From: Rufibacter tibetensis
Lineage (GTDB): Bacteria > Bacteroidota > Bacteroidia > Cytophagales > Hymenobacteraceae
NCBI RefSeq assembly: GCF_001310085.1
Contig: NZ_CP012643.1
Coordinates: 310,001 to 374,000, forward strand
DNA length: 64,000 bases
Reading direction: 5' to 3'
The position numbers were made by a program, and so were the translations under genes. This document shows positions 42,569 to 53,030 of this stretch, one piece after another (position 1 is the stretch's first letter; every line of letters starts with the position of its first letter). The notes beneath the pieces were generated by a model that worked only from the letters and a program-made list of their open reading frames with translations, made no database searches and was not told the DNA's origin.

Positions 42569-42697
42569 CACCAAATGGAATAAAGATTATTTACCCTTAC
42601 TATCCAATGCAAAGCAACCTGTTTATTGATCTTTATCTATTTCTAGCAGGTACAATGCTTTAAAATAAAACCTGTAATGGTGAGGTCCAGAAAAAAG

Positions 42698-42729
42698 AAT
42701 GGTGCCTATTTCTGAAAACAGGCACCATT
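42698..42729 (-). terminator. Terminator of the T9SS surface-protein gene
   Basis: AATGGTGCCT (42698-42707) pairs with AGGCACCATT (42720-42729); leftward the stem is followed by CTTTTTTC. Confidence 0.82.
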
Positions 42730-42756
42730 TTAAAGATTATTGCAAACTGAATAGGT

Positions 42757-45504
42757 TTATCTTACTATCTCCACCCAGCCTTTGAATGTTCTTACATCAG
42801 GTTTCAAGCCGTAGAACTCTACTTCTACGTGGTAGAAATAAGTGGCTTCTGAAAGAGCTTTACCGTTGTCATCCACTCCTCGCCAATTCAAGGCTGGGTC
42901 ACCGCTGCCTTCAAAGACCTTATTACCCCAACGGTTATATACTTTAAGGGTAGCTTTTCTTATAAAGGTAGCTCCTTGTTTAGGGGTGAAGACATCGTTT
43001 TTGTTGTCACCGTTTGGCGTGAAGATGTTAGGTAGTGAGAAAACAATGCAATTGTCTTTACAAACCACATTGCTTTGCTCCCCTTCTACGCCTGAGAAAT
43101 CAGTGGCCGTCACTACATAACAACCGGCATAGGAAAGCAGGTCTCGGTGCAGGTATTCGTAAATAGCTTGACCGGTATTGTCTACCGTGGCTATTTTCAC
43201 CATCTCCCCTTCTTCTGTTTCCCGGAAGTACAAAGTAAAGTAGTCAATTGCCCTTGGGTCACAGCCGGGCGGCAAACTCCATCGCAATCTATTGGTGAAC
43301 GGAGGTCCATCCGGCACGAAGTTCTCATCGCACACGATTGGGTCAATCTCCAGAATCGGGATACAAAGCCTGGTGAGGCAAATCTCCTGACTATTGTTTA
43401 TGATAGGATCAGGCAGGAAAGGGTTGTTAAAGGTTCCCCTGGTCTGCACATAGGCACAATATTGCTTCCCTGGTACCAGAGGGATTACTTTGCTGTAGGT
43501 TCCGGAGGTGGCGGTTGCCTGCACACTATCATAGCGCACAAAGTTCCGGTTGCCTACAGAATCAAGAAAGATCACGTGGTAAAGCGGACGGGCAGCCGTG
43601 CTGGCGTTATTCCAGGGCACATTATACGTCCAGTTTAACTCCATGGTAGTACCGTTGGCCCTGCCCCTCAGCCGCACACTGGAAGCTGAAGATGAATCTA
43701 CCAGAATAGTGGGAGACCCAGTGTTACCAGATTGATAGAATTCTATCCGGTACGTGTAAGAAGTGTCCTGGGTATTAAGATTGTTATCTGTGAATACCGT
43801 ATCGTTGATACCTGTGAAGGTATACCCGGCAACCGGAGCAAAAGCGGCAGTTGCACCACGACCTTGTCCTAAGGCTCGCAATAAACGGTAAGAATAAGGT
43901 GCCGTGAACTGCGCCAGAACTGCTGGTCTTGGCTTGCTCCATTCTACCCGTATTTTGCCGGTAGTGGTACTGGTTTCAGTCACACTTACTTTGGTAAGGG
44001 AAATAGACTCAAGCGTAGCACAAACCTCATTGGAGGCTATACTGCTACCACCTTTTGGCTGCGGGTAATCAGCATAGATCCGGTAGCAATAGGTTTTGTT
44101 CCGCTCCAGGCCCTGCCCATTGTTATTATCCAGAAAGGTAGTAACACCGGCACTCACTTGCCCCACCAAGGTATATCCGGCTCTGGCTGGGATGCCCGTT
44201 TCACAAGGACCGGGCACAAAGTTGGATTGCCCTTCGCGCCGGTAGATGTACATGACGGAGGCATTGGGACAGACGTAGTTATTCCAGGTAAGCCTGATAC
44301 TGCTACTGGACTGCGGTACCGCGCTCACCAAAACAGGCGGCGGCCCCACAACCGTAATTCGCCAGGGCTGCAAGTCAACTAAACTTATCCTGCCACTTGG
44401 GGGCCTGTCTGCGGCCCTGAAGACAACCTGGTAGGGTGTTTTCTGCACATCGGTACAACTGGTTTGCCAGTTAAATAGGTGTGTGGTGTCAGTAAGTCTG
44501 GGGAAGGTAGCCGGCGGCAACATACTTCCTACGGCGGTAATTTCTACAGGGTCCCGGTCCGGATCTGTAGCCTTTATGGTTACCCTCAGCAGCGTACCAG
44601 CCACAATACACGTGTCTTTAGGAATCGTTAGTACTGGAGGACGGTTAGGGTCTTCGCGCACAAAAATCTGCATGTCTCTTATTACCTGGCCAATCAAGCG
44701 GCCATTGCGCCACTCCTCCACCACAAACGCTATATTAAATTCCCCCAGCACTCCTGGGGTGTTCCAGGTTAACTGGCCCGTATTGCGGTCTAGCGTCAAA
44801 CCTACTGGCCTATTATTCAACCTATCTTCTCTACCTAGAAAGTTCTCTAATCCTCTGTAGCCTGGAGCAGTTCTACCAGTGGGGTTACCACAGGCATCAT
44901 TGGCATTGAAAACTCTTGGTTCCAGCATTTTGTAAGAAAGGCTGTCACCATCAGGGTCATACCCTCCCGGGTTGTGGATGTAAATCTGATTTCGAACGGC
45001 TACGTCTACAGGATCATATTGCAAAACAGGTGATCTGTTAATGCCCAGGAAAGGATCCACGGTGAGAGTACTCTGCAGGAAGAAAGTCTGCTGTACGGAA
45101 GAAGAGATATTGACTACCCCGCCATTCCGGTTTTCCCCCACAAAGGTCACGGTAAAAGTGCCTGGCCCCGAGTAGATGTGCTCAAACCGGTAGATATTCA
45201 GGAAGGTCCCATTCTGGTTTCCGCCAATGATCGTTCTGGATTCTCTAGGTACGCGCTGGCTGGTGCAGTCTCCAAAATAAAGCGTAGCCTCCAGATCTTC
45301 AAACGGCGGTGGCGCCACACTATAGGTTTCTAAGGTGAAGAAAAACCGAAGAGGGTTTCTTCCAGCGGTTGTATCACTCTTGATGTAGATGTTTCCTGCC
45401 CGCAAGTGAGTTGCCTGCGCATCTTGCAAAGAGACAAATGAAAAAAGAAACAGCCCACTCAACAAAAACAGTAAGGCTCTCACTTTCTGTAAAATTAGAG
45501 GCAT
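42757..45504 (-). CDS. T9SS-secreted surface protein with type B sorting domain
   Basis: 915 residues from ATG 45504 (a TTG at 45525 is an alternative). A signal peptide ends near LQDAQATH. The N-terminal part has PKD/cadherin-like modules (TFTVTFVGENRNGG, NPGGYDPDGDSLSYKM, VTIKATDPDRDPVEITAVG), then several fibronectin III-like repeats (YTLVGQVSAGVTTFLDNNNGQG, YTFTGINDTVFTDNNLNTQDTSYTYR). The last ~85 residues, from LPNIFTPNGDNKNDVF through YNRWGNKVFEG to TFKGWVEIVR, are the gliding-motility-associated C-terminal (CHU_C, type B) sorting signal, so the protein leaves through the type IX system and is attached to or shed from the surface. Probably an adhesin; unrelated to the PUL in function as far as can be seen. 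Confidence 0.88.
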   Translation of the reverse strand: MPLILQKVRALLFLLSGLFLFSFVSLQDAQATHLRAGNIYIKSDTTAGRNPLRFFFTLETYSVAPPPFEDLEATLYFGDCTSQRVPRESRTIIGGNQNGTFLNIYRFEHIYSGPGTFTVTFVGENRNGGVVNISSSVQQTFFLQSTLTVDPFLGINRSPVLQYDPVDVAVRNQIYIHNPGGYDPDGDSLSYKMLEPRVFNANDACGNPTGRTAPGYRGLENFLGREDRLNNRPVGLTLDRNTGQLTWNTPGVLGEFNIAFVVEEWRNGRLIGQVIRDMQIFVREDPNRPPVLTIPKDTCIVAGTLLRVTIKATDPDRDPVEITAVGSMLPPATFPRLTDTTHLFNWQTSCTDVQKTPYQVVFRAADRPPSGRISLVDLQPWRITVVGPPPVLVSAVPQSSSSIRLTWNNYVCPNASVMYIYRREGQSNFVPGPCETGIPARAGYTLVGQVSAGVTTFLDNNNGQGLERNKTYCYRIYADYPQPKGGSSIASNEVCATLESISLTKVSVTETSTTTGKIRVEWSKPRPAVLAQFTAPYSYRLLRALGQGRGATAAFAPVAGYTFTGINDTVFTDNNLNTQDTSYTYRIEFYQSGNTGSPTILVDSSSASSVRLRGRANGTTMELNWTYNVPWNNASTAARPLYHVIFLDSVGNRNFVRYDSVQATATSGTYSKVIPLVPGKQYCAYVQTRGTFNNPFLPDPIINNSQEICLTRLCIPILEIDPIVCDENFVPDGPPFTNRLRWSLPPGCDPRAIDYFTLYFRETEEGEMVKIATVDNTGQAIYEYLHRDLLSYAGCYVVTATDFSGVEGEQSNVVCKDNCIVFSLPNIFTPNGDNKNDVFTPKQGATFIRKATLKVYNRWGNKVFEGSGDPALNWRGVDDNGKALSEATYFYHVEVEFYGLKPDVRTFKGWVEIVR

Positions 45505-45769
45505 ATAGTAGCGTTTTGCATGCAAAAATAAAGATAGAAGATTCTAGAGATAGCCCATGGAGTATTCTAACAATTCTGTTGTACCATGGTTATTTTCATA
45601 TAGATTCAGGGATATAACGAATAACCCTGCACACTGTTGTAATTTACGAATCATTTGGTGTTTTAAAGCTACTTTTCAGGAAACTGCTCAAAATCAGGAA
45701 GTCATCTGTGGAGAAAGGACACTTGGTAGAAATTAATTTAGAATCAATCAAAATTGATACTTCAATTGC

Positions 45770-45796
45770 TTGACAAGGCCGCGGCATGTACCTTTG
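45770..45796 (+). promoter_or_regulatory. Promoter of sdhCAB
   Basis: TTG (45770-45772), 16 nt, TACCTTTG (45789-45796, a perfect TAnnTTTG), 54 nt before the sdhC start. This is the common Bacteroidota promoter; it has no direct-repeat motif. The 346-nt gap 45505-45850 holds nothing else clear, apart from a possible -7 element CAAAAATA (45523-45530) for the leftward surface-protein gene. Confidence 0.65.
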
Positions 45797-45850
45797 AAAA
45801 GATTTAACCATTCCTTTACACACCTTATTTATCAACCTTAACACAACAAA

Positions 45851-46543
45851 ATGAGTTGGTTTTCTAAAACGTTTTCCAGTAGTATAGGCCGGAAATTGGT
45901 CGTGGCCGTGACTGGTTTGTTTCTCTGCTCTTTTTTGGTGGTCCACCTGGTAGGCAATCTTCAGCTGTTCAAAAGTGATGGAGGCGCGGCCTTCAATATT
46001 TACTCCCACTTTATGGCTACCAACCCTATCATCCGAACCATGGAGATTGTGCTGGTGCTGGGCTTTGTGTTTCACATCTACCAAAGCCTTTACCTAAACC
46101 GCAAGAACAACAGCGTAAGAAAGGTGCCTTACGCCTACAACCGTCCGCAAGACAACAGCAACTGGTCTTCCCGCAGCATGGGGCTTTTGGGCACCGTGAT
46201 TCTGTTGTTCCTGATTATTCACCTCTACAATTTCTTCTGGCGTGCCCGTTTTGGCGAGCCTAACATGATTGATATTGAAGGCACGGGCTATGATGATTTG
46301 TATTCTGTGGTAGTACAGTCATTCCACCTGTGGTGGTATGTGTTGATCTACGTGGTAGCACAGATAGCCTTAGGTCTGCATTTGTACCATGGCTTCTCCA
46401 GCGCATTCCACACTTTGGGGCTGAACCACAAAAAGTACACTCCTGCAATTCAGAAGTTTGGCGCATTCTTCTCCTTTATTGTGCCAGCCGGATTTGCAGC
46501 CATGCCCCTCTACTTTTTCATTAAAGACGTTATTTTGAGTTAA
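45851..46543 (+). CDS. sdhC: Succinate dehydrogenase, cytochrome b subunit
   Basis: 230 residues of the b558-type single-chain membrane anchor (complex II) used by Bacteroidota, with five hydrophobic segments: about 11-32 ([23 protein letters not shown]), 60-80 ([15 protein letters not shown]), 112-130 ([17 protein letters not shown]), 155-180 ([22 protein letters not shown]) and 205-228. His residues in [20 protein letters not shown] and LHLYHGF are candidate haem ligands. It passes electrons from the SdhB clusters to menaquinone. First gene of sdhCAB, 10 nt before sdhA. Confidence 0.93.
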   Translation: MSWFSKTFSSSIGRKLVVAVTGLFLCSFLVVHLVGNLQLFKSDGGAAFNIYSHFMATNPIIRTMEIVLVLGFVFHIYQSLYLNRKNNSVRKVPYAYNRPQDNSNWSSRSMGLLGTVILLFLIIHLYNFFWRARFGEPNMIDIEGTGYDDLYSVVVQSFHLWWYVLIYVVAQIALGLHLYHGFSSAFHTLGLNHKKYTPAIQKFGAFFSFIVPAGFAAMPLYFFIKDVILS

Positions 46544-46553
46544 GCATATCTGT

Positions 46554-48467
46554 ATGATTCTAGATTCAAAGATTCCCGAAGGGCCATTGGCCGAGAAATG
46601 GGACAAGCATAAATTCAATGTAAAGCTGGTAAACCCGGCTAACAAGCGTAAATACGATGTGATTGTGGTAGGAACCGGCCTGGCCGGAGCTTCTGCCGCT
46701 GCTACCTTAGCCGAGCTTGGCTACAATGTGAAGGCATTCTGCTATCAGGACAGCCCGCGTCGTGCCCACTCTATCGCTGCTCAGGGTGGTATCAACGCTG
46801 CTAAAAACTACCAGAATGACGGTGACAGTGTGTACCGTTTGTTCTATGATACTATCAAAGGTGGTGACTACCGCGCTCGTGAAGCCAACGTGTACCGTTT
46901 GGCTCAGGTAAGCGTGAACATCATTGACCAGTGCGTGGCGCAAGGGGTTCCTTTCGCCCGTGAGTACGGTGGATTGCTCGCAAACCGCTCCTTTGGGGGT
47001 GCGCAGGTAAGCCGGACATTCTACGCCCGGGGCCAAACCGGCCAGCAGCTGTTATTGGGTGCCTACTCTGCCTTGAACCGTCAGATTGCCTACGGTAAAG
47101 TGAAGATGTATCCACGTACTGAGATGCTGGACTTGGTAATGGTAGACGGCAAAGCCCGTGGTATTGTGACCCGTCACCTGATCACTGGTAAGATTGAATC
47201 TCACAGCGCTCATGCGGTGATTTTGGCCACTGGTGGTTATGGCAACGTGTTCTTCCTTTCTACCAATGCCATGGGATCTAACACCACAGCTATCTGGAGA
47301 GCCCACAAGAAAGGTGCTTTGTTTGCGAATCCTTGCTTTACCCAGATTCACCCAACCTGTATTCCAGTATCGGGTGGATATCAGTCTAAGCTGACGCTGA
47401 TGTCTGAGTCCCTTCGGAACGATGGTCGTGTTTGGGTACCTAAAGCGGTAGGAGATAACCGTCCTGCTGACCAAATTCCGGAAGACGAACGCGATTACTT
47501 CTTAGAGCGTAAATACCCTTCTTTTGGTAACCTGGTACCTCGTGACGTAGCTTCCCGTAACGCCAAATTGGCTTGTGACGAAGGACGTGGCGTAGGAACC
47601 ACCAAACTGGCCGTGTACCTTGACTTCGCAGATGCAATTAAACGCGACGGTCTAAATAGCATTAGCCAAAAATATGGTAACCTCTTTGAGATGTACGCCA
47701 AAATCACTGGTGAAAACCCGTATGAGCAGCCCATGCGAATTTACCCTGCGGTGCACTACACCATGGGTGGCCTTTGGGTAGATTACAATCTGATGACCAC
47801 CATTCCAGGTCTGTATGCGACTGGTGAGTGTAACTTCTCAGACCACGGCGCTAACCGCTTGGGTGCTTCTGCCCTGATGCAAGGTCTGGCCGATGGGTAC
47901 TTCGTGATTCCTTACACTATTGGTGATTACCTGGCACAGAACCCAACTACCAGAATTGAAACCACTCACCCGGCGTTCAAAGAGGCGGAAGCGAAAGTTC
48001 AGGCCGATGTGAACCGCTTGTTAAGCATCAACGGAACCAGAACGGTAGATGATTTCCACAAAGCCTTAGGTTTACTCATGTGGGATTACTGCGGCATGGC
48101 CCGTAACGCCGAAGGCCTTCAATACGCCAAACAGGAAATCAGAAAGTTAAAAGACGAGTTTTGGAGAGATGTGAAGATCTTGGGAGTCAACGAGGAACTT
48201 AACATCACCTTAGAGAAAGCCGGCCGTGTGGCTGACTTCATTGAACTAGGGGAACTGATGGTAGAAGACGCCTTGAACCGCAATGAGTCTTGTGGCGGTC
48301 ACTTCCGTGAGGAATACCAGACCCCAGAAAACGAAGCTCTTCGTGACGATGAAAACTACACTTACGTAGCTGCGTGGGAGTACACCGGGCCTAACCAAGA
48401 GCCGGTGCTGCACAAAGAAGAGCTGAAGTTTGAGAACGTGAAGTTGACGCAAAGAAGCTATAAGTAA
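46554..48467 (+). CDS. sdhA: Succinate dehydrogenase/fumarate reductase flavoprotein subunit
   Basis: 637 residues. Catalyses succinate oxidation to fumarate with covalently bound FAD. Visible: dinucleotide-binding [21 protein letters not shown] (~36-56), the FAD-histidine motif [27 protein letters not shown], the substrate-binding [46 protein letters not shown] and [25 protein letters not shown], and the C-terminal helical domain [15 protein letters not shown]. Length is normal for the Bacteroidota form. Cytoplasmic side of the membrane complex with SdhB and SdhC. Confidence 0.97.
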   Translation: MILDSKIPEGPLAEKWDKHKFNVKLVNPANKRKYDVIVVGTGLAGASAAATLAELGYNVKAFCYQDSPRRAHSIAAQGGINAAKNYQNDGDSVYRLFYDTIKGGDYRAREANVYRLAQVSVNIIDQCVAQGVPFAREYGGLLANRSFGGAQVSRTFYARGQTGQQLLLGAYSALNRQIAYGKVKMYPRTEMLDLVMVDGKARGIVTRHLITGKIESHSAHAVILATGGYGNVFFLSTNAMGSNTTAIWRAHKKGALFANPCFTQIHPTCIPVSGGYQSKLTLMSESLRNDGRVWVPKAVGDNRPADQIPEDERDYFLERKYPSFGNLVPRDVASRNAKLACDEGRGVGTTKLAVYLDFADAIKRDGLNSISQKYGNLFEMYAKITGENPYEQPMRIYPAVHYTMGGLWVDYNLMTTIPGLYATGECNFSDHGANRLGASALMQGLADGYFVIPYTIGDYLAQNPTTRIETTHPAFKEAEAKVQADVNRLLSINGTRTVDDFHKALGLLMWDYCGMARNAEGLQYAKQEIRKLKDEFWRDVKILGVNEELNITLEKAGRVADFIELGELMVEDALNRNESCGGHFREEYQTPENEALRDDENYTYVAAWEYTGPNQEPVLHKEELKFENVKLTQRSYK

Positions 48468-48471
48468 TGAA

Positions 48472-48574
48472 TAATTAAGAATTAGCCATCTGGAATGAGT
48501 AGCTGAAAAGATTTGTTTTCATAGAAAAGCACTTACTTCCTTTTGCCTGATTCAACATTCTTAATTCTTAATTA
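48472..48574. repeat. Inverted-repeat element between sdhA and sdhB
   Basis: TAATTAAGAATTA (48472-48484) and its complement (48562-48574) bracket 77 nt in the 114-nt gap between two genes that are normally tightly linked. The same 13-mer occurs once more at 9096-9108, beside the GH2 gene, which hints at a dispersed repeat family. Confidence 0.5.
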
Positions 48575-48581
48575 GAAAGAA

Positions 48582-49364
48582 ATGGCTGGTAATAATCCAA
48601 ACAGCAAACCAATGAACCTGACGCTGAAAGTTTGGAGACAAAAAAACTTTCAATCAGCTGGTAAGCTGGAAACATATCAAATAAAAGATATCTCCCCGGA
48701 AATGTCCTTCCTGGAGATGATGGACGTGCTGAATGAGGATTTGCTCCTGAAAGGCATTGATCCGGTTGCGTTTGACCATGACTGTCGTGAAGGTATCTGC
48801 GGAATGTGCAGCTTGTACATCAATGGTCGGGCTCACGGTCCTGAGCGTGGTACAACTACTTGTCAGTTGCATATGCGCAAGTTCTCTGACGGTGATACTA
48901 TTACTATTGAGCCTTGGAGAGCAGGTCCGTTCCCGGTATTAAAAGATCTTTGCACCGACCGTTCTGCCCTGGATAGAATTCAGCAGGCTGGTGGTTACAT
49001 CTCTGTGAACACAGGTGGTGTGCCAGACGCAAATGAAATTCCGATTCCTAAATCCATCGCTGATAAAGCGTTTGATGCGGCAACTTGTATTCAATGCGGG
49101 GCGTGTGTGGCGGCTTGTAAAAACGGTTCTGCCATGCTCTTTACTTCTGCTAAGGTATCTCAGTTGGCGTTACTGCCACAAGGTAAGGTAGAGCGTAAAA
49201 CACGCGTGGAGAACATGGTAGCTCAAATGGACAAAGAAGGCTTTGGTGCTTGTACCAACATTGGTTCTTGTGCGGCAGAGTGTCCGGTGGGCATCTCTTT
49301 GGAGAACATCGCCATGCTGAACCGTGAGTACATCAACGCCTCTTTTACCTCAGAGAACGTTTAA
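48582..49364 (+). CDS. sdhB: Succinate dehydrogenase iron-sulfur subunit
   Basis: 260 residues. N-terminal plant-type ferredoxin domain with the [2Fe-2S] motif [15 protein letters not shown] and a later Cys in TTCQLH; C-terminal domain with the [4Fe-4S] motif [15 protein letters not shown] and the [3Fe-4S] cysteines in [15 protein letters not shown]. It carries electrons from SdhA to SdhC. The gene is separated from sdhA by 114 nt holding an inverted-repeat element, and is followed by a terminator. Confidence 0.97.
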   Translation: MAGNNPNSKPMNLTLKVWRQKNFQSAGKLETYQIKDISPEMSFLEMMDVLNEDLLLKGIDPVAFDHDCREGICGMCSLYINGRAHGPERGTTTCQLHMRKFSDGDTITIEPWRAGPFPVLKDLCTDRSALDRIQQAGGYISVNTGGVPDANEIPIPKSIADKAFDAATCIQCGACVAACKNGSAMLFTSAKVSQLALLPQGKVERKTRVENMVAQMDKEGFGACTNIGSCAAECPVGISLENIAMLNREYINASFTSENV

Positions 49365-49383
49365 TTTATAGTGAGTTTTCATC

Positions 49384-49426
49384 AAAGGCGAAGCTTTTCA
49401 ATTGAGAAGCTTCGCCTTTTGTTTTT
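49384..49426 (+). terminator. Terminator of sdhCAB
   Basis: AAAGGCGAAGCTT (49384-49396) pairs with AAGCTTCGCCTTT (49407-49419), followed by TGTTTTT. It lies 20 nt after the sdhB stop. Confidence 0.88.
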
Positions 49427-49548
49427 ACCCTATTTTGACAAAAAAGTGTTAAAACAGAATGGTGCCCCCGAGAAAGCTTTTTAGCTGCAAGGAATATTTT
49501 ACAGTAAATTAGCACCTATACCCCATTCCCTAAGCTAACTACACCCTG

Positions 49549-50073
49549 ATGATCCTCATAATATCGGGCACTAACCGTCCTAATTCCATCACCCTCCAAA
49601 TTGCAAAGCTTTATCAGGAGCTGCTCTCTGCTAAGGGACAATCCTCAGAAATTCTTGACCTGCAGGACCTTCCCCTTGATTTTGCCTCCCCTACCCTTTA
49701 TGCAAGTGAGTTGTATTCTCAGGCTTTTCTAGATCTTAGAACACGAGTAGCAGAGGTTCAGAAAATAGTCTTTATAGTGCCTGAATATAATTGCTCCTAC
49801 CCGGGAGTGTTGAAAGCCTTCATAGATGGTTTGGAATACCCGGAGGCACTCCGGAGGAAGAAAGGAGCCTTGGTAGGGCTTTCAACGGGTAGTCAGGGCG
49901 GCAACATTGCGTTAAGTCACCTGACAGATGTTCTTCATTATTGCGGGCTGCATGTGTTAGCCCAGAAGCCACGGTTCCCCTACATCCACAAGCACTTACA
50001 GGAAGGCCAATTCACAAACCCCTTGTATAAGCAGCTTTTGGAGGAGCAAATCACGGAGTTTCTCCTGTTCTAA
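49549..50073 (+). CDS. NADPH-dependent FMN reductase family protein
   Basis: 174 residues of flavodoxin-like fold. The phosphate-binding loop ILIISGTNRPNSITLQIAKLYQEL (start) and PEYNCSYPGVLKAFIDGLEYP are family hallmarks; the later VGLSTGSQGGNIALSHLTDVLHYCGLHVL matches the FMN/NADPH-binding C-terminal part. Soluble, cytoplasmic; physiological substrate (flavin, quinone, azo dye or chromate-type oxidant) cannot be told. It is a single-gene unit convergent with ftsZ and shares its terminator. Confidence 0.88.
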   Translation: MILIISGTNRPNSITLQIAKLYQELLSAKGQSSEILDLQDLPLDFASPTLYASELYSQAFLDLRTRVAEVQKIVFIVPEYNCSYPGVLKAFIDGLEYPEALRRKKGALVGLSTGSQGGNIALSHLTDVLHYCGLHVLAQKPRFPYIHKHLQEGQFTNPLYKQLLEEQITEFLLF

Positions 50074-50095
50074 GATTCCAGCCTCAACGTAACAT

Positions 50096-50139
50096 AAAAA
50101 AGAAGCCCGAAAACGTTCTCGTTTTCGGGCTTCTTTTTT
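50096..50139. terminator. Bidirectional terminator between the FMN reductase gene and ftsZ
   Basis: A perfect 20-bp stem (50096-50115 with 50120-50139: AAAAAAGAAGCCCGAAAACG and its complement) with loop TTCT and U-runs on both sides. It ends the dcw cluster. Confidence 0.92.
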
Positions 50140-50155
50140 GAATAAGGGACTAAAA

Positions 50156-51664
50156 CTAGTCTACATTATCATGTAAGAAACGATTGTCTCCTAATAATTC
50201 ATTGTCATCATTCAGATTGAATCTTGATATCTTCTGCTCTGCAGACGGGGCTACATTCTCAAGCTGTACATTTCTGCGTAAATAAGCAGGGACTTCCAGT
50301 TTCTCTTTGATGGAGGCATCTGAATAAGCATCTGCACTCAATCTTCTGAGACGCTCACGGCGTTCGTCCATTCTGCTAGGTTGAGGGTCTCTGATCTCCT
50401 GAATTGGTTCAGGAATGACTACCTCTTCTTCATAGCCAGGAGAAACTAATCCGCTATCAGCATCTAGATCAAAAACGATCCGGTTTGTATTCTCTGCCAC
50501 TGGTGCTGGTTTACGAACCGGCTCATTGGCTACTAATTGTGTAGCTGAGGCTGGTGGCGTTACCGAATAAGTGGTAGACACTACGGGAGCAACTGGTTCA
50601 ATAACTTCTTCAGTTACTGCCTGAGGCGCAGTAGCTCCAATTGGTGCTGCTGCCTCAAAAGACTTTTTTGGTGCTGGAAGGCTTTCGATTTCACGGGCGA
50701 AACCAGTTGCAATTACCGTTACCCTTATGCTGGCACCCAAAGAAGAATCAATGCCATGACCAAAGATTACCTCAGAATCATCGCCGGCTTTCTCCTGGAT
50801 GTAGTCTGTGATCTCAGTCAATTCATCCATTTCCAACTCAGCCTGGTCACCAGACATAATAGAAAGAAGGATTTTCTGAGCACCATGGATGTCTGTATTG
50901 TTCAGCAATGGGGAGGAAAGAGATTCCTCAGCAGCACGCAGGGCACGATTCTCGCCTTCTGTAATAGCAGAACCCATTACCGCGGCGCCAGAGTCTTTCA
51001 TCACTGTTTTAACATCCTCAAAGTCCACGTTCACTTCAGAGGTCACGGTGATGATCTCAGCGATACTTTTGGCAGCAGTAGTTAGGACGTTATCTGCTTT
51101 GGCAAACGCAGCCCTGATAGGCAGGTTTCCAAACATTTCGCGCAGTTTATCATTCAAGATAACAAGAACAGTATCGCAGTTATCGCTGAGTTCCTTAATT
51201 CCGTTATCAGCGGCGGTACGTTTCTTACGTCCTTCAAAGGCAAAGGGAGCTGTAACAATACCAACTGTTAGGATATCCATCTCCTTTGCCACTTTGGCTA
51301 TGACTGGGGCAGCACCGGTTCCGGTACCTCCACCCATACCCGCCGTGATAAAGACCATTTTAGTATGGGCTCCCAGCAGTTCTCTTATCTCTTCTTTGCT
51401 TTCCAAGGCAGCCTGCTTGCCACGCTCCGGGTTGGCCCCTGCCCCCAGACCTTCGGTCAGGGTAGTTCCAATCTGGAGTTTGTTTGGCACACTGCTGCTT
51501 TTCAACGCCTGTTCATCGGTATTGCACACCACAAACTCCACGTCTTTGATGCCTTGGTTGAACATGTGGTTCACGGCATTGCTTCCTCCCCCGCCAACAC
51601 CAATTACCTTGATGATGGATTTGGAGTGTGATGGTACATCAAACTTATACGATGAAAAACTCAT
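50156..51664 (-). CDS. ftsZ: Cell division protein FtsZ
   Basis: 502 residues; the tubulin-like GTPase that forms the division ring. N-terminal GTP-binding VIGVGGGGSNAVNHM (~22-36), signature AGMGGGTGTGAAPVIA, and T7-loop region VNVDFEDVKTVMKDSG. The C-terminal part is a long, Pro/Val/Glu-rich linker, then the conserved tail peptide VPAYLRR, which binds FtsA. An extra ~40 residues follow the peptide (to FLHDNVD); longer tails of this kind are common in Bacteroidota. Last gene of the cluster, 23 nt after ftsA. Confidence 0.98.
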   Translation of the reverse strand: MSFSSYKFDVPSHSKSIIKVIGVGGGGSNAVNHMFNQGIKDVEFVVCNTDEQALKSSSVPNKLQIGTTLTEGLGAGANPERGKQAALESKEEIRELLGAHTKMVFITAGMGGGTGTGAAPVIAKVAKEMDILTVGIVTAPFAFEGRKKRTAADNGIKELSDNCDTVLVILNDKLREMFGNLPIRAAFAKADNVLTTAAKSIAEIITVTSEVNVDFEDVKTVMKDSGAAVMGSAITEGENRALRAAEESLSSPLLNNTDIHGAQKILLSIMSGDQAELEMDELTEITDYIQEKAGDDSEVIFGHGIDSSLGASIRVTVIATGFAREIESLPAPKKSFEAAAPIGATAPQAVTEEVIEPVAPVVSTTYSVTPPASATQLVANEPVRKPAPVAENTNRIVFDLDADSGLVSPGYEEEVVIPEPIQEIRDPQPSRMDERRERLRRLSADAYSDASIKEKLEVPAYLRRNVQLENVAPSAEQKISRFNLNDDNELLGDNRFLHDNVD

Positions 51665-51687
51665 GTTATCTCTCCTGAAATTACGCG

Positions 51688-53022
51688 TTAATAGTTCTGT
51701 TGCTTATCGTCAAAATCATCGATCAGCATGCCTTTGGTGCGTTCAAAGATCTTCTTGAAGAAGTCACTTCCGCCGCCACCGCTGGATTTCTGCACTGGTT
51801 TAACTTCATTTACCACCCGGTTCTCTGGGGTATTTGTCATTTCTGTATAGCGGTTTACACGCTCATCCAGTGCCTGGTAGCCAGCTAAAACCAAACCAAC
51901 GGTTGTCGCAAACATGGGGCTTTTAACAGAGTCTATTTTGCTTTTTCCCAAATGCTCATTCGGATAACCGATACGGGCATCAAGGCCTGTCAAATACTCT
52001 ACTAATTGCACCAAATTCTGCAGTTGTGCACCGCCTCCGGTAATCACAACGCCAGCCGCCAGTTGATTGGCATACCCGCTTCTAACAATTTCTGAGTAAA
52101 CGAGTTCAACAATTTCCTCCATTCTTGCTTCTATTATGAAAGCAAGGTTTTTCAAGGAGATTTCTTTAGGAGTTCTGTCACGCAGGCCTGGGATGGAAAC
52201 AATCTCATTATCAGAAGCTTCGTCTGCAATCGCTTTCCCAAACCGCACCTTCAGTTGCTCTGCCTGGTTCTGCATGACCATGCAGCCTTGCTTAATATCA
52301 GAAGTAATAATATTACCTCCAAAAGGAAGAACCGCTGTGTGACGGATGATATTGTCTTTGAAGATAGCCAGATCTGTCGTACCACCTCCAATGTCAATCA
52401 GGGCAACACCGGCTTCACGCTCTTCTTCGCTCAACACAGACATGCAAGATGCCAATGGCTCCAGTATAAGCTGGTCAATTTCAAGACCAGCACGGGTGAT
52501 GCACTTTGTGATATTGTTTACCGCATTTGACTGAGCCGTGATGATGTGGAAGTTGCCCTCCAGACGTACACCGGTCATACCTACCGGGTCCATGATCCCA
52601 TCTTCGTAGTCCACTTTGTAGTCCTGTGGCATTACGTGGATGATCTCACTTCCTGGTGGGGTCACCAAACGGTACATGTCATTGGTAAGACGGTTCACGT
52701 CTTCAACAGTAATCTCGCTGTCCAGAGACGTGCGGGTAATACTACCGTTGTGTTGCAGGCTTTTGATATGCTGCCCAGCAATCCCAACATTCACTACTTT
52801 GATGTCAATGCCAGATTGCTCTTCTGCCTGTCTAATTGCTTTCCGGATGGCTTCAACAGTTTTGTCTATGTTGCTCACCATGCCTCGCACTACCCCCTCA
52901 GATACTGCTTTGCCCAAGCCAAGGATCTCTAGCTTGCCATACTCATTCTTTCTACCTACCAGCGCGCAAATTTTGGTTGTTCCAATGTCTAAGCCTACAA
53001 CTATTTTGTCGTTCTGCGTCAT
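51688..53022 (-). CDS. ftsA: Cell division protein FtsA
   Basis: 444 residues; actin-like ATPase that tethers FtsZ to the membrane. Visible: phosphate-1 motif VVGLDIGTTKICALVG, the 1C domain region AVSEGVVRGMVSNIDKTVEAIRKA, phosphate-2 VALIDIGGGTTDLAIF, and adenosine motif GVVITGGGAQLQNL. The C-terminus ends in a probable amphipathic membrane-binding helix (SDFFKKIFERTKGMLIDDF). It lies 8 nt after ftsQ. Confidence 0.97.
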   Translation of the reverse strand: MTQNDKIVVGLDIGTTKICALVGRKNEYGKLEILGLGKAVSEGVVRGMVSNIDKTVEAIRKAIRQAEEQSGIDIKVVNVGIAGQHIKSLQHNGSITRTSLDSEITVEDVNRLTNDMYRLVTPPGSEIIHVMPQDYKVDYEDGIMDPVGMTGVRLEGNFHIITAQSNAVNNITKCITRAGLEIDQLILEPLASCMSVLSEEEREAGVALIDIGGGTTDLAIFKDNIIRHTAVLPFGGNIITSDIKQGCMVMQNQAEQLKVRFGKAIADEASDNEIVSIPGLRDRTPKEISLKNLAFIIEARMEEIVELVYSEIVRSGYANQLAAGVVITGGGAQLQNLVQLVEYLTGLDARIGYPNEHLGKSKIDSVKSPMFATTVGLVLAGYQALDERVNRYTEMTNTPENRVVNEVKPVQKSSGGGGSDFFKKIFERTKGMLIDDFDDKQQNY

Positions 53023-53030
53023 GTTGTTAT

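Noticed and set aside
45644-46084. 146-codon open frame on the - strand over the sdhC start
   Set aside because: Overlaps the sdhC promoter and N-terminal codons; His/Lys-rich antisense translation without a domain.
50889-51758. 289-codon open frame on the + strand opposite ftsZ
   Set aside because: Low-complexity Ser/Ala/Leu/Val translation fully antisense to conserved ftsZ codons; a shadow frame.
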